Assembly: GCA_037042185.1 (NCBI GenBank)
Contig: JAXQJY010000029.1
Span: 1,674,001 to 1,738,000 of the forward strand
Reading direction: 5' to 3'
Source: Sordariomycetes sp. S80-01Y
Lineage: Eukaryota > Ascomycota > Sordariomycetes
DNA length: 64,000 nt
Shown here: positions 53,495 through 64,000 of the stretch, piece by piece
Layout: every line of letters begins with the position of its first letter
Numbering within the stretch: the first letter of the stretch is position 1
The notes under the pieces: model-generated
Seen by the model: only the letters and a program-made list of their open reading frames with translations
Database searches by the model: none
What the model was told of the DNA's origin: nothing
Program-made: the position numbers and the translations under genes

Positions 53495-56400
53495 TTATGA
53501 GTTGCCGCCGACGCCAAGACCACCGCCAGGCTGACGACCCCAGCCTGAGTTGCGCCACTCTCGTCGTTGGTTATGTTCTGAGTTGGCCGGGTGTGGATCC
53601 TGGTTGTCGAAGTTGCGTGTCGGTCCAGGTTCGCTAGGGCCCCGCCATCGTTGCTGTGGCGGCGTCCCTGTCCTTGAACTCGAGTTGGCGTATGGCATGG
53701 GCGGTTCTTGGACGTGCCGCACCGACGACTCGCCGGCATTCCACACCGCCGGATCGGTCTCAACGCGCCGGGGCGGTGGCCTTGTCGAGTTGTCTTGTCT
53801 GTTGTAGACTTCGTTGACATCAGTTATGGAAATCTGGCCCTTGCGTTCCTGAAACCGCTTCAAGATCTCCTTGGTAGTGATCTCACCAGGATTCGAGAAG
53901 ATGTACGGGTCGTAAAGCAGAGCAAGGATCTCGTCCGGAACCTACGAAAAGTCAGTAAGGCTATGATGCTATGGAATAAGGGTCGACTGACCTGGCACAT
54001 CTCTTCAATGTTCGCGATGAGCATTTCGACCGCGTCGATGACATAAATGGCCTCGCTGTCGAGTGTGGACGCCTTGGCAGGGTTCATCAGGATGTTCGGG
54101 GCAATAACCGTAGCAAGGTTCCTGATGTCCATCTTGGAGCCGAGCTCTTCGTCGAGCTGGTGGAACGATCCTGCCCACTTGAGGAACGAGAACAGGATCT
54201 CCAAGCAGTCACGGTGACTCTTCGGGAGCAAGCAGCATGTCAGGTGTAAACATTGCTTCCGCCTCTCCTCGTCCGAAATCTTGGCTGCGCTGACCCAGAG
54301 CTTGAAGAGCTTATGGGTCATGAGAGGATCCGGCAGGTCTCGCAGGTAGCGCTTGAGCATAGCTGCAAGCTGGACCACGGGCTGCTCCATGAAGTTCACC
54401 GTGTCACAGCCCTCGGTATTGATCTTCTCCACCATTTCTTGCTGCTTCTTGATGTTGCCGTTCTTGCGGAAGACACCCTCCACGGACAGGTCCATCTTTC
54501 GCATTGAGGCGATGATGTCGTCAATGACGGCTGGGATCCGTAGTGTCCCAGGGCCTACGCCGTCCGTCGAATCGGCACCGTCGCGATCAATGATAATCTC
54601 CAGCGGCACGCCGAAAACCCCCTTCTTCTTAACCTTGCTGTTCTTGTCGTTCTTGAAGGCCTTGCCGAGGTTCTTCCAGAATGTGGCCTGTTTCTTCGAC
54701 TCGATGAAACTCAGAAGCTCTTCCAGAGAAAATTCTTGCTCGATCATGGGCTGCATCGTCAAGACCGCGAGATGCCTAACGTTAAAGTACTCGAGGCCTG
54801 ACAATTCCGAGAAGAACTTGCGGTTGATGGTCGTGCTAGGCAAGGGATCGTTAACGCGCACGTCTGTGTCCTTATCGGCGGACTGCGTTCTGGAGTGGCC
54901 GACTGGGGCGATGGGGTCCATAAGCATGCGTGAGGTCCGGTTCCGCTCTTGTTCTCGAGACTGCTCGACGGCCACAATTCTGGGGATATCGTCAAGCGTA
55001 ATGGCATCGTTCTGCCCGAACATCTGATCTGTTGAGCCTTGCGCAGGATCCTCGGCACCAGGAGACCCAGGCCGAGGGCCGCGTCCATCCAGATCCATCA
55101 CTTTTGACTGTCTGGCTTGCCTAACGCTAGACGAAAGATGACGCTCTAAGCGCGTGCTTCGCAGTCGACGCACATCGTTGAGGGTGCTCTCGTAGGACGA
55201 CTCTCGACGATGGTCCTTTTCGTCGCCTCCGGCGTACGACTTGGATCTCGAGTCGGATGTCAACCGTGGAGGCTCGCCTAGTGATCGAGCGCCATTGCCA
55301 TTCAAAGCCTGCTCATCGGTGCTTGGGAGAGCTCCATTGCTCCGTAGAATGTCGAGAAGCCGCGCGAGAGCGACCCTCAGGAGGAAGACATATTGGCTGA
55401 GTTTCGATACGTGTTCGCAGGGTGTGAAGCCGTCGACCCGATCACCAACACAGGCCCGACAGTAGACTCTCCGATCGTAAGCACTGAACAATGCCTCGTC
55501 CAGAGACTTTCCTAGTTCGCGCTTGCAACGCGCGCATTCGACGCAAGCCAGGTGATATCTCAGGTCTCCATTCTTCGCACACTCGTCCTCCACGGATCGG
55601 TTGCACAAGGCGCAATGGTCCGAGTTCTTCGCCGAAAGTCGCAAACCGCCCATCGTGACCTGAAGCGCGCCGTCGTCGTTCTTATACGTCTCGAAATCGT
55701 TCAGGTCATCAAGGAACTGGTACAGGCCGTCGGGGCTATTCGCTTCACGCTCCAGCCGCAAGGCACCCTGCAAACAAATCCGAATCAGGAGCTTCAGGTA
55801 GTGTGCCAGGCCCGTAACGAGTGACAGCAGTTCCTGTGTGACGCCGAGTTTACGAGCTCCTGTGTCCTGGTTCTTGGACAGCAAAGAAAAGAATGATACG
55901 ATCTTCTTACAGAGAAGTTTGGCTTCTCTCCCGTAGGACATTCCTGAAAAGTGTCAACAAGTCTGCCTTTTACAGTGACTTCTGTAACCACATTACCTTT
56001 CTCGCTGACTTTGACCATGGTGGCGTCGAGTCTATCAGTAGACTGGAATAATATTTCCACGTGCCAGATAAACCTCTTCGCTATCAAGACGCCGTCGATG
56101 TAAGCGCCATTGCTCACGTGAAGGAGCATATCTGAGATGCACGCGGCCGAAGACTCTTCGAAGGTCGAGAGCACACTCCATATGCGATATACCTTCTCCT
56201 CCATCTGCTCTTCGACATCGCGAATCCAGTCTCTGCTTGCCCTATCATCGTCTTCTATCGCGAGATGCGGCGCATCAGAGGCGTTCGCCAGCCGTACGTT
56301 CCAGAATTTGTGTATCATGTAGCATTCCGGATGCCAGTGTTGGTTCTGACCGTTCCTAAAGATCTCCACAAACTGCTTCAAAATGGCCACCTGGCATCCG

Positions 56401-57158
56401 TTGCAGCGCTGTGCGAATTGTGTCGAGTAGTGGTAGTGGCAATAAACGTGGCCGTCATGCTCATAATAGCTGTCCTGCGCTCCAAATATTGTGTCGCACA
56501 GCGAGCAGGTAAAGTGGTCGACATGGTATTTTCGGTCGAGGGCGGTGATGTACGAGCCTCGTAGGGCGCCTCCGCATTGGTAACATAGCAGGCCGAGCCG
56601 TCGAAAGTAGTCTGTCTCGCATAGGGGATACTGGCCCTCGCCGTTTTCGTCGTCGACCGGGAAGAACTTAGATGCCACGATGTCGCCGCAGTCCTGAGGA
56701 TAGTCAGCAGCTGGAACCCACAAACTTCAGCGGAGAAACCATACCCGACACTTGAAGCAGTCTAGATGAAATGTCCCATCCAGAGCTCTCACGAACTGCC
56801 CTGTCAGTGCCTCGCCACACTTCTTGCAGACTCTCATCTGCCCACTTGCCGACCTCCCACTCCTGTGCCTGGAACGGTTCCGCTCTCCGCTCTTTCTCGA
56901 TTGATTGTCCCAGTTGGACGGCGCGGTACCTGCACTCGAGCCTGAGGTGGTGGGCTTCAATCGATGCCCGCTGTCGGGCGTTCTGTGACCGCCATTTTGG
57001 CGGTGGGCCTCGCCATGGACTGAGGGCGGATACGCATCGTCGGCAGGCCACTCCCCCGGAGTGGTGCGTCGAGTGATGTCGCTGCGACTGTCTTCGTGAT
57101 CGCGGTCCGAAGCCATGGCCGCAGAGGATGGGCGAGCGTGGTGTTCCGTGACGGCCAC
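53495..57158 (-). CDS. LRG1: LIM-domain Rho GTPase-activating protein Lrg1
   Basis: Exons 57158-56745, 56693-55997, 55943-53992 and 53941-53495 give 1169 residues; an in-frame ATG at 57116 would remove 14. Three LIM domains are visible. LIM1 starts at VCKKCGEALTGQFVRALDG (about 111) and crosses the first junction (CFKCR-DCGDIV). LIM2 starts at CYQCGGALRGSYITALD. LIM3 starts at HCALCNRSV (about 481). A disordered Ser/Arg-rich linker precedes the RhoGAP domain, about residues 814-1020, with the arginine finger in SVEGVFRKNGN (Arg about 863) and KRYLRDLPDPLM. The last exon is an Arg/Pro/Gly-rich tail. Lrg1 turns off Rho1 at growing tips and septa and limits beta-1,3-glucan synthesis and cell-wall-integrity signalling; in Neurospora it is needed for apical growth. 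Confidence 0.96.
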
Positions 57159-58384
57159 AAGATTCCCCTCCCAGCCAAGAACCAGTCAGATACGCGGGTG
57201 TTCTTAGCGCCAGGAGTCCAGCAGCAGTCGTCGGGGAGGGGTCGTCGTGGTCGGCATCAGCTGGACGTTTCGCGGAACAGAGTATCGTGAAACAATTGAG
57301 GTGACGGGCGTCCGGCGCGGGTCGGCGTGTTCGAGAAGTCGGGGTAAGGAGGGGATCGTTGTTCGCGTGACGGTGTCGTGGTCGTCGAGGGGGTGGGAGT
57401 TTGAGGGTCAAAATGGAGCTCGACAGTGGCAGTGAGCCACTGTGCAGGATACGAAGGATTGGATGGTCTAACGCAGCAACATTGACACGTCTCGGGTAAA
57501 AGGTGTGCCGTCGAAGCAATCAATGCTATTAAGAGAGGGCGAGAAGAGGCGGCAGGCCGTCGAGAGTAAAGTCGGGAAGACTTTCGAGGTGGTGTCGTGC
57601 GGTAGATGGCTGGAGTTGGACAGGTACCTCAATGCCTCTGGCATCTCCCGCAGTGCCACTGCCAGTGGGATGATGCTGCGGTAGGGGGAGCTGGGCGGTT
57701 GCCGGGTGCTAAAGTGCTCCCGTTGCCCAATGCAAAGTCCCGAGCACCCCAGCTGATTGGCTGGTGGCCGCTGTAATCTCCCTAGCGCCGGTCCCTTTTA
57801 CCTGCATTTTGGCACAGCATTGGAACTTCATCTTCAGAGTCAGGTCACACAGTTGATTCCGGGGAGATTGCTGCAATGACTCGGGACTGATCATGCATGT
57901 CTTGCTTCACCGCAACGGGGTCTTGGCTCTCACGATTGCTTTCGTTGAGCTTAGGTAGTTCACTTTCCAAGCATGGGCTGCCTTTGTTGTTGTCCAGCAA
58001 CTCGAGTCATCCCTGAAATTGAGAGAACCCACTCGGTTCGGGTCACGTGAGTCCGGCTTGGCTTCCATCATCTCACCCGGCACTTGAGGCATCTTGGAAG
58101 GGTATGCCTTGTCATTCCCCACGTCGGGTCGTGAACAGCTCAACCTGTGGCCCATTACCAGCGACTGCAGTGTTCAAGAGGCCGGCGTCATGCATCTCGA
58201 TTGCCAAAGGCTCAAACTAATTAATCTAAGTGCTCAACGCAAAGGACTGACCCCAGATTTCACAAAACAGCACCGTCAACGCCGGCCTTCAATCCGGGAA
58301 AGATTCCATATTAACAAACACTGTACTGATCCGCTCCGATCCAAATCGCCAGCCGAGCCCGCGGATCAGACTATCCCCCGTCTT
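57159..58384. other. Intergenic, 1.2 kb, promoter of LRG1
   Basis: This lies between two - strand genes: the LRG1 start and the 3' end of the DUF2417 gene. The LRG1-proximal 350 bp are GC-rich and may be a long leader. Nothing else is recognised. Confidence 0.55.
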
Positions 58385-60030
58385 CTACGCGTGCACCAGC
58401 TGGCTCAGCCTCTTCTCAATCTTATCGCGCCCCTCCAGCGTCGTCCAGACCTCGTGGGGCGCCCCGTCCACAATATCCCAATGTTTCAGGTTGTCCGTCA
58501 GCTTCGTCAGGTCCTTCTGCTTCTTGTACCAGCGCTTGTCGTTCTTGACCTGCTTGCCGCTGCTGATGACGACGAGGGCCGTGTCGCGGTGCTGGATCTC
58601 GCGCGATCCTTCAACGTCGCGCTTGGTGAAGGATCCGGCCACGAGGGCTTCTTGGAGCTTGGCGAAGATGAATTTGCCATCTTGCTGCGCGGAGCGACCA
58701 TATACGCGGTCTCTGCTGGTGCGGCCGCGGAATATGGCGCCAGGGAGGCGATCAAGGCCGAGGGGTGAGATGGCGCCGCGCAGCCACAGAAGGAAGCCTC
58801 GTCCTGGGGAGCCCACCTCCGGGAGGAAGTCCTCGTGGAGGGGATCAATGAGGACCAGGCCGGCGACCTCGGGTCCGTGACGAGAGGAGAAGACGCGCTG
58901 GTACACCGATCCAATACCGGCACTAGCGAGCACCCAGGGACCGTCTTCCCCGGCTTTCGCGAGCGCCTCGCTCAGCACGTCCGTGGCAAAGCTGGCAGAA
59001 AGAGGCGAGGGGGCGGTATCCGACCAGGCAATACCGGGACGATCCGCGAAGCAATATCTCGAGATGGAGCCATTGTTGACGGCATTGTCGGCAAAGTTCC
59101 ACATCTCGTGCTCGACAGACCTCTCGCCGCCTTCAAACAGGACGGTTGGCAGCTTATGCCCATCGGCATCTGTCTTGTTGCCATGGCAGTACACATGCAC
59201 CTTGTATTTGCCGCCGTCAACCCAGTATGTCTTGCCAGGAGGAGCCAGGCCAGCGTCTAATGCCCGCAGGATGATGGTGAGCGTCATCAGGACAGCAGCA
59301 ACTGTCATGATCACGTAGGCAATCGTCGAGAGCATCACCTCCAACCACTCGGTGAGCGTGCGCCTCGTCTCAGCTCTACCCGTCAGACGCTGCTCCTCCT
59401 CCGCCTTACCCCATTTGACGGTTCGGTCAGTGAGCAGTGTCCACAGGCTCATGAGCAATGTCCATACGACGCTCACTGTGCCGACCCAACCCTCTTCGTA
59501 TCGGGTCTTCTGCACAGCGAGGATGAGGATCATGTCGAGGAGCAGAATACCCTGCACATGTCAGCGTCGGCACTCCGTATCGGGTCGCTTCAACTTACCG
59601 CCATGACAATGGCCAGGATCCGGACTGACTTCGCCGGCACTCCAAAGAACACCAAAGTGAAGAGCGTGTTCGCCAACGCCAAACTGGCGAACCCAAACGC
59701 GTAGAAGCCGCTGCCCCTCGTATGAAACCCGGGGGGCGTCGTGAAGGCCGAGACAAGCAGCAGCAGCCACCACACGAAGGTCAGAAATGAGAATGCCACG
59801 GTCAGAAAGCGCAGTATGCGGATCGTCCACAAATTGTACGGCGTCACGGCCGGGTCGTCGGGTCGAAGCAGGCCCCTGCTCGAGTCGAGACGGTTAGGGA
59901 GCAGACGGGTGTGCTCGTCCGGCGGAGCGGCCTGCTCCACGGGCTCGCGCTCGTCATGGCTCATGTTGCGCGGCGTGGGTGAGTCGCTGCTTTGGCTTTG
60001 GCTTTCGTTACTGTTGGAGAAGAGCGGCAT
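58385..60030 (-). CDS. DUF2417 integral membrane protein with alpha/beta-hydrolase-like domain
   Basis: Exons 60030-59599 and 59551-58385 around a 47-bp intron give 532 residues. After a polar N-terminus ending in DEHTRLLPN, five hydrophobic segments follow: RFLTVAFSFLTFVWWLLLLV, a second near 105-130, a third built across the intron (LAIVMAGILLLDMILIL), then VSVVWTLLMSLW and MLSTIAYVIMTVAAVLMTL. The soluble C-terminal domain has an alpha/beta-hydrolase layout (TVLFEGGERSVEHEMW, FADRPGIAWSD, VLIDPLHEDFLP and late GAPHEVW). At the expected nucleophile elbow it reads LASAGIGSVYQR, not GxSxG. The domain order matches fungal DUF2417 proteins. Cellular role and substrate are unknown, and loss of hydrolase activity is possible. 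Confidence 0.85.
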
Positions 60031-60830
60031 CTTTCGAATTTCGTCGCCGGTGAGTCTGTAAACGAAAGACAGCTACTCAGCGCGGGTTGAAGAGATGGCG
60101 ATGAAGAAGAAATCGACACGGGAACCAGCTCGACCAACCACTCGCTAGTGGCTTCGCAAACGTCAATTAACAAGGCAGGCATGCAAAAGGCATGAAGGCA
60201 TCACTTTAGGTCGAACCTCGACCACCGAGCTAGCTTGGCTAGCTACGCATCTTGGACGTCATTTCGAGCATTAGCACGCCAATCACCGATCGTGGGAGCG
60301 CGGGATGGGTCCGATCCGATGTGGTGACATAATTAGAGCTCGTCTGGTCCCTATTGTGAACTAACGTATTTTTGTCGAGCACAGCCACTTAAACTCCGCG
60401 CGATGATGCCCATCCAGTTCCGGATCTCTCGACGCTCGAGGTCAGGCGCAGCAAAAAGCACGTGTCCCTTCAATTCCCCGATGGTCACGCGCGGTCAGGC
60501 TCGCAACTCAGCCTAGTGGCAAGTACGTGAAGATGACGGCTCTGTCTTTGGAGTCTAGATTGGCCGCTCGGTCCATTGCGACTCTGACTGTACTTCCATT
60601 GCTATCGATAGATGTTGGTCCAACGGGGTCTAGGTTCCCCGACTGCATCGGGCAACCAAGGGTCCAGCCAAGATCTACACGCCCAAGATCCCAATTATAA
60701 GTGTTGGTGTACACGCCTCAATAGGGAGATTGTGCTCGCCATTGGCTCTTCTCGCCCCAGCCATTATCGTGGCCAGTCGCTGACATGCTTTCGAGAGCCT
60801 ATTTCGCCCCCTCCGCTAGCCCGCTGCCGA
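60031..60830. other. Intergenic, 0.8 kb
   Basis: Promoter of the DUF2417 gene and 3' flank of the next - strand gene. No gene or repeat is supported. Confidence 0.55.
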
Positions 60831-61964
60831 TTACCACTCCCAGGTGTTCGCGAGCGTCGAATGTTTGACGCTCGAGGCGCGTGAATCCCGGCTCGATACA
60901 GAAGGCGTGCTGGGACTTGCGTTTGAGAACGACTGCCTCAACCGCTGCTCTTTGAGAGTCTTCTTGAGAGCCTCCTCGGGGGTTGGTCCGGCGGTCGAGG
61001 TAGTGACATTAGGCGGCAGCTTTCCTGATGGCATATGCTGCTTCGATGCTGCTTTGGGATCCTTTGGGTCGAGACCGAGACGCTTTGATGTTTTCGACTT
61101 CTGCGCCTTGATAGCCTGGGCAGATGGCTCACTTGTCGACAGCCAGTCCTTGACCTGTGACAACCACTTCGTTTTGCTTCCTCGCGTCTGGTTCTGGACA
61201 CCGCTCGTCTCAATGGCCTGCATGCGAAGCTCATCGCCGCTCAGAGATGAGCCGTAGCCCGAGTTAGATGAGTGTGAGGGAACTGGCCGATGCATATGGC
61301 GCCGCTTTTCCGCCTGCGCGGATGGCGAGGATAGGGACATTATGGTCGATCTTCTAGTTGGAATTCGAGGCCGAGCACCGGATGACCAGAACGATTTGGG
61401 GCTAGGATCAGTCAGGTCCGTGTTTCTGTCGTCCGGAGATGCGAGCCCACAGCTTGATGCAGATTGATTTTCCCCTTCCGACTGCTTGAACAGACGACTA
61501 CCTGCGTCAGGGGACAGGCTATGCTTTGGAGGAGTCGTAGGCACAACCCCAGCAGAGCTGGTCAGCTTTTGATCGTCCGCGGCTCTTTTCTGCGTATCCT
61601 TGAATAGGTTCCGCAGCCCGGACCTGCAAAAGAAGTTCTTCTTGCGGGTCTGGGGGGGAGGGCTCTAGCCACCACCTAAGCGAGACCTATACTGGAGCAG
61701 GCTTTCTGAAGACTCCGCCTTGGCGAAGTCGGTCGAGCAAGAAGCAATGTGAGGACTCTCTTGCGGCTCCGATGTTGTCTTCCCCGACAAGTCGGGAGGC
61801 GGGTTTCTCAAAGGACCGAAAAATGAGCTTGGATAGGAAAAGTTGCGAACCGGCGGGCCAGGCGTAGAGACTGCCTTTCGGTACTGTTGAGAGCTGCGGT
61901 GCCAGGAGGGGAGTGATATGGCATGTCCGTTACCTATTGTGCCTTGGGTTTCTGTTGGCGACAT
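60831..61964 (-). CDS. Disordered protein of unknown function, 356 residues
   Basis: Exons 61964-61687 and 61623-60831. The intron is read as 61686-61624 (GTCTCG donor, TTTTGCAG acceptor), joining ESLLQYRS to GLRNLFKDTQKRAADD; this is the only pairing I found that keeps both frames. The ATG at 61964 starts MSPTETQGTIGNGHAIS. The protein is rich in Ser, Pro, Lys and Thr, with no membrane segment and no cysteine cluster. One ordered-looking stretch, TKWLSQVKDWLSTSEPSAQA, then KTSKRLGLDPKDPKAA and PTPEEALKKTLKEQRLRQSF, could be amphipathic helices. I recognise no family. The conserved-looking helical patches and clean termini support a real gene, though the 5' end is less certain because the frame is open further upstream. 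Confidence 0.6.
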
Positions 61965-63248
61965 CGTCCGGTCATGAAGCCTCAAGATGGTACGGGGCAG
62001 ACTCTTCACGGAAGAGGGCGAGGAATGTAAGGTTAATGACGGATGGTGAGGGTGGCCATGGCATTGATGAAGGGGAGCCGGAGGTAGCACGATGCCCACC
62101 TTGGCGGTGCTCGAGGCTGGGCAGCTGAAAGAGCTGACGCCGTTGTCGGACAGGATGTTTCTCGCGAGGCAAGCGCACACGGGCTCGACTGTTCACGCAA
62201 CTGGCAGTTCACGACTGTCTAGGAATAAGATCATGTGGCAGCCAACCGGCCTTTCTTGCCTGCTGACGACGGGTTTCTAGATGCGCCACGAGATTCGAGG
62301 CTCCGAATGGGCCGGTCCTGCCTTACCCTGCGCTGTAAGCGCCCGTCGACGACTAAACGCAGCGCGGCGCGGTGACAATGGAGGGAAAAGCAAAGAAGTA
62401 TTGAAAGGTTCTCATAGTGAGAAGCCGGTGGTTGGTGCGACTGGGAAAGTATTGGTTCTTTGGCGCCGGTTCGTGCATGACGACTGAGCGTAGCGTATCT
62501 TGGGTCGTCGGTTGGTGATCCGAAGGCGACTGAATGACAAGTCACCTTGGAACACGCCGGGATACATTAATTGACTGCTTTTGTGCACACTCTAGGGACA
62601 TCGCGAGGGCTTCCTCTACCTAAAGCTCGCAGAGGTCAATCCCCCAAAGCACACGACGATTTTAGCGAAAAAAAGACAATTAGTAGAAGGGCTTCTTGCC
62701 TGTGCTCGTTCATGGGTGAAGCTATCCCCAAGCCGCCGTGTAAGTCACAAGAGCCACGATGAAGAGAACAACAGTGAAGTCAGAACAACCACAATTCTTT
62801 ACAATTGCGAGCTCGTGGCCAGCTCCCGAGGTGAAGCCCAGACGGCGCTTCAGTATTACTTCACCAACCGGGAAAGGGCCCGGTCCAGACTCCGTCGTCG
62901 CCAGCCACAGCGCCGCGGCCGGCGGGAGGGGGACAACGATCCACGTAACACCACGCCAAACCTCGGAGCACAGGGAGGTAGAGAATCGTGACATGCATGA
63001 AAATTCGCAGGACTGGACAAAAAAGAAACACCAGCACGCGCTTTCGCACATCTGCAAGGACGTCCGTGCGCGCCCGCTTCGCACCCTGTTCCTGTGGGAC
63101 CGACATGTCGGTACTCGCCTGGTGGAAACATACTGCGTACGCGCGACTCTGTGCTGCGGCCTGACTAACGAGAAGGGCACCTGCGCGGGTCTCCGGTGGC
63201 GATGCAGCGCTCGAAAGCTCAAGGAGAGGTGGAAAACCTCGAGTCGAT

Positions 63249-63268
63249 GGGGGGGGGGGGGGGGGGGG
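63249..63268 (+). repeat. G20 homopolymer
   Basis: Twenty consecutive G in the intergenic region near the right edge. The exact length may be uncertain because such runs are hard to sequence. Confidence 0.9.
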
Positions 63269-63506
63269 AAGAGAAAACCACTCAGACGCTCAATGAATCA
63301 CGGTGTCTGTCCGTTGAAACCCGCGGGACCTCGACCCGGAGTCATCCATCAGCATCCCGAAAAACCTCACCACCGCGGGTATCCGCAGCGCGGTGCAGCG
63401 CATCGCCAAAGGACAAGCTCCTGTGGGGCCGGCCGGCCGACCGGTCGAGCCCCGCCGTGGGACCGCTGATTTTCCATCGAAAATTTGAGGCTATCCCGGT
63501 CCATCC

Positions 63507-63526
63507 CAGCCAGCCAGCCAGCCAGC
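63507..63526 (+). repeat. (CAGC)5 tetramer repeat
   Basis: Five perfect CAGC units in the right-edge intergenic region. Confidence 0.9.
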
Positions 63527-64000
63527 CGGCCCTGTCGTCCAGGGCACGAGAAAAGCTCCGTCTTTTCCCCTGGTCCTGATCCACCCGGCCCGCCATCTTT
63601 AAATTTTCATCAAGAAAACTTCATCCCGGCGCGAGACGAGTCTGGACGGGGAATACGTATCTACTTACACCTCGCTTGCCATCGGGAGACGCTCCGTGGG
63701 CAAATACTTCTCGGTGCCACATCATTTGACACATTCGTGACTCAACAATGCTCGGAGCAGCCATGCAAGGGCCCGTTCGACTCCGATCTGGATGCTCGTG
63801 ACGGGCTCTCAGGCAACGACACGGCCAAGGCTCAGTGAGACTCGGTTCCAGCACCGGATTTCAACCCTGGCTGTGCCACACCGCCGCAGCTCTCCCGTCA
63901 AGGTTGAACTTAAGCTGCTTACGACGTACCGGATCCCGCTGTTTTCAATCATGTGCCCACTCACTGATGTATTTCCTAATGCGGTAAGCAGTAGCTGGTT

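Larger units (their letters stand above)
61965..64000. other. Intergenic to right edge, 2 kb
   Basis: This holds the promoter of the 356-residue gene and sequence leading off the window. It contains a G20 run and a CAGC tetramer repeat (listed separately) and a GC-rich palindromic patch near 63425-63455. The + and - strand frames of up to 236 codons have low-complexity, domain-free translations. Nothing is called. Confidence 0.5.

Noticed and set aside
62759-63469. 236-codon + strand frame near the right edge
   Set aside because: It reads through the G20 run and CG-rich palindromes; the composition looks like random translation.
1-64000. Transposons, virus-like elements, CRISPR arrays, biosynthetic gene cluster
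   Set aside because: I found no transposase, reverse transcriptase, capsid or integrase motifs, no long terminal or inverted repeats, no spacer arrays and no PKS, NRPS or terpene-synthase signatures.

Overview
This window is nuclear DNA of a filamentous ascomycete (Pezizomycotina), most likely a Sordariomycete. The signs are GC-rich coding DNA, about one gene per 2.8 kb, short introns (mostly 46-63 bp) with GTRNGT donors and CTRAY-type branch points, CT-rich leaders, and gene families typical of moulds (LIM-RhoGAP Lrg1, Dsc4, Ssr4, CorA-like proteins, DUF2417 membrane hydrolases). I cannot name the genus from sequence alone. All gene models below were spliced by hand. Frame closure across every intron, and continuity of family motifs across junctions, are the main support.

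Layout, left to right: a 5' fragment of a GH15-type glycoside hydrolase (-); an SLC35C2-like nucleotide-sugar/triose-phosphate transporter (+); an RBM42-like RRM protein (-); 6-phosphogluconate dehydrogenase (+); SWI/SNF-RSC subunit Ssr4 (+); a secreted GH18 chitinase (-); a CorA-like membrane protein (+); molybdenum cofactor sulfurase HxB (-); a type-B carboxylesterase (+); a Dal5-type allantoate permease (-); the zinc-finger RNA factor Ars2 (+); the G-patch protein Pxr1/PinX1 (+); a 66-residue unknown protein (-); the cytosolic Phe-tRNA synthetase alpha chain (-); Dsc4 of the Golgi Dsc ubiquitin ligase (+); Rcl1 of the 18S rRNA pathway (-); a mitochondrial PPR protein (+); a TAF3-like TFIID subunit (-); a dipeptidyl-peptidase-5-like serine peptidase (-); sterol C3-dehydrogenase Erg26 (+); Lrg1 (-); a five-TM DUF2417 alpha/beta-hydrolase-like protein (-); and a disordered unknown protein (-). 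The last 2 kb and several gaps of 0.5-2.9 kb hold no gene I can support.

Most entries are conserved housekeeping genes, and strands largely alternate, giving many convergent and divergent pairs. There is no operon-like unit and no recognisable biosynthetic cluster. I found no tRNA or rRNA, no CRISPR array, and no recognisable transposon or virus-like element. Themes recur: RNA and ribosome biogenesis (RBM42, Ars2, Pxr1, Rcl1, FRS2), chromatin and transcription (Ssr4, TAF3), sterol biology (Dsc4, Erg26), and nitrogen use (HxB, Dal5-type permease with upstream GATA sites). I see no clearly new multi-gene system.

The points most worth a second look are two stop-free 48-nt introns that could be retained, two hydrolase-fold proteins with altered nucleophile motifs, two unrecognised proteins, and a few odd repeats in the gene-poor gaps.
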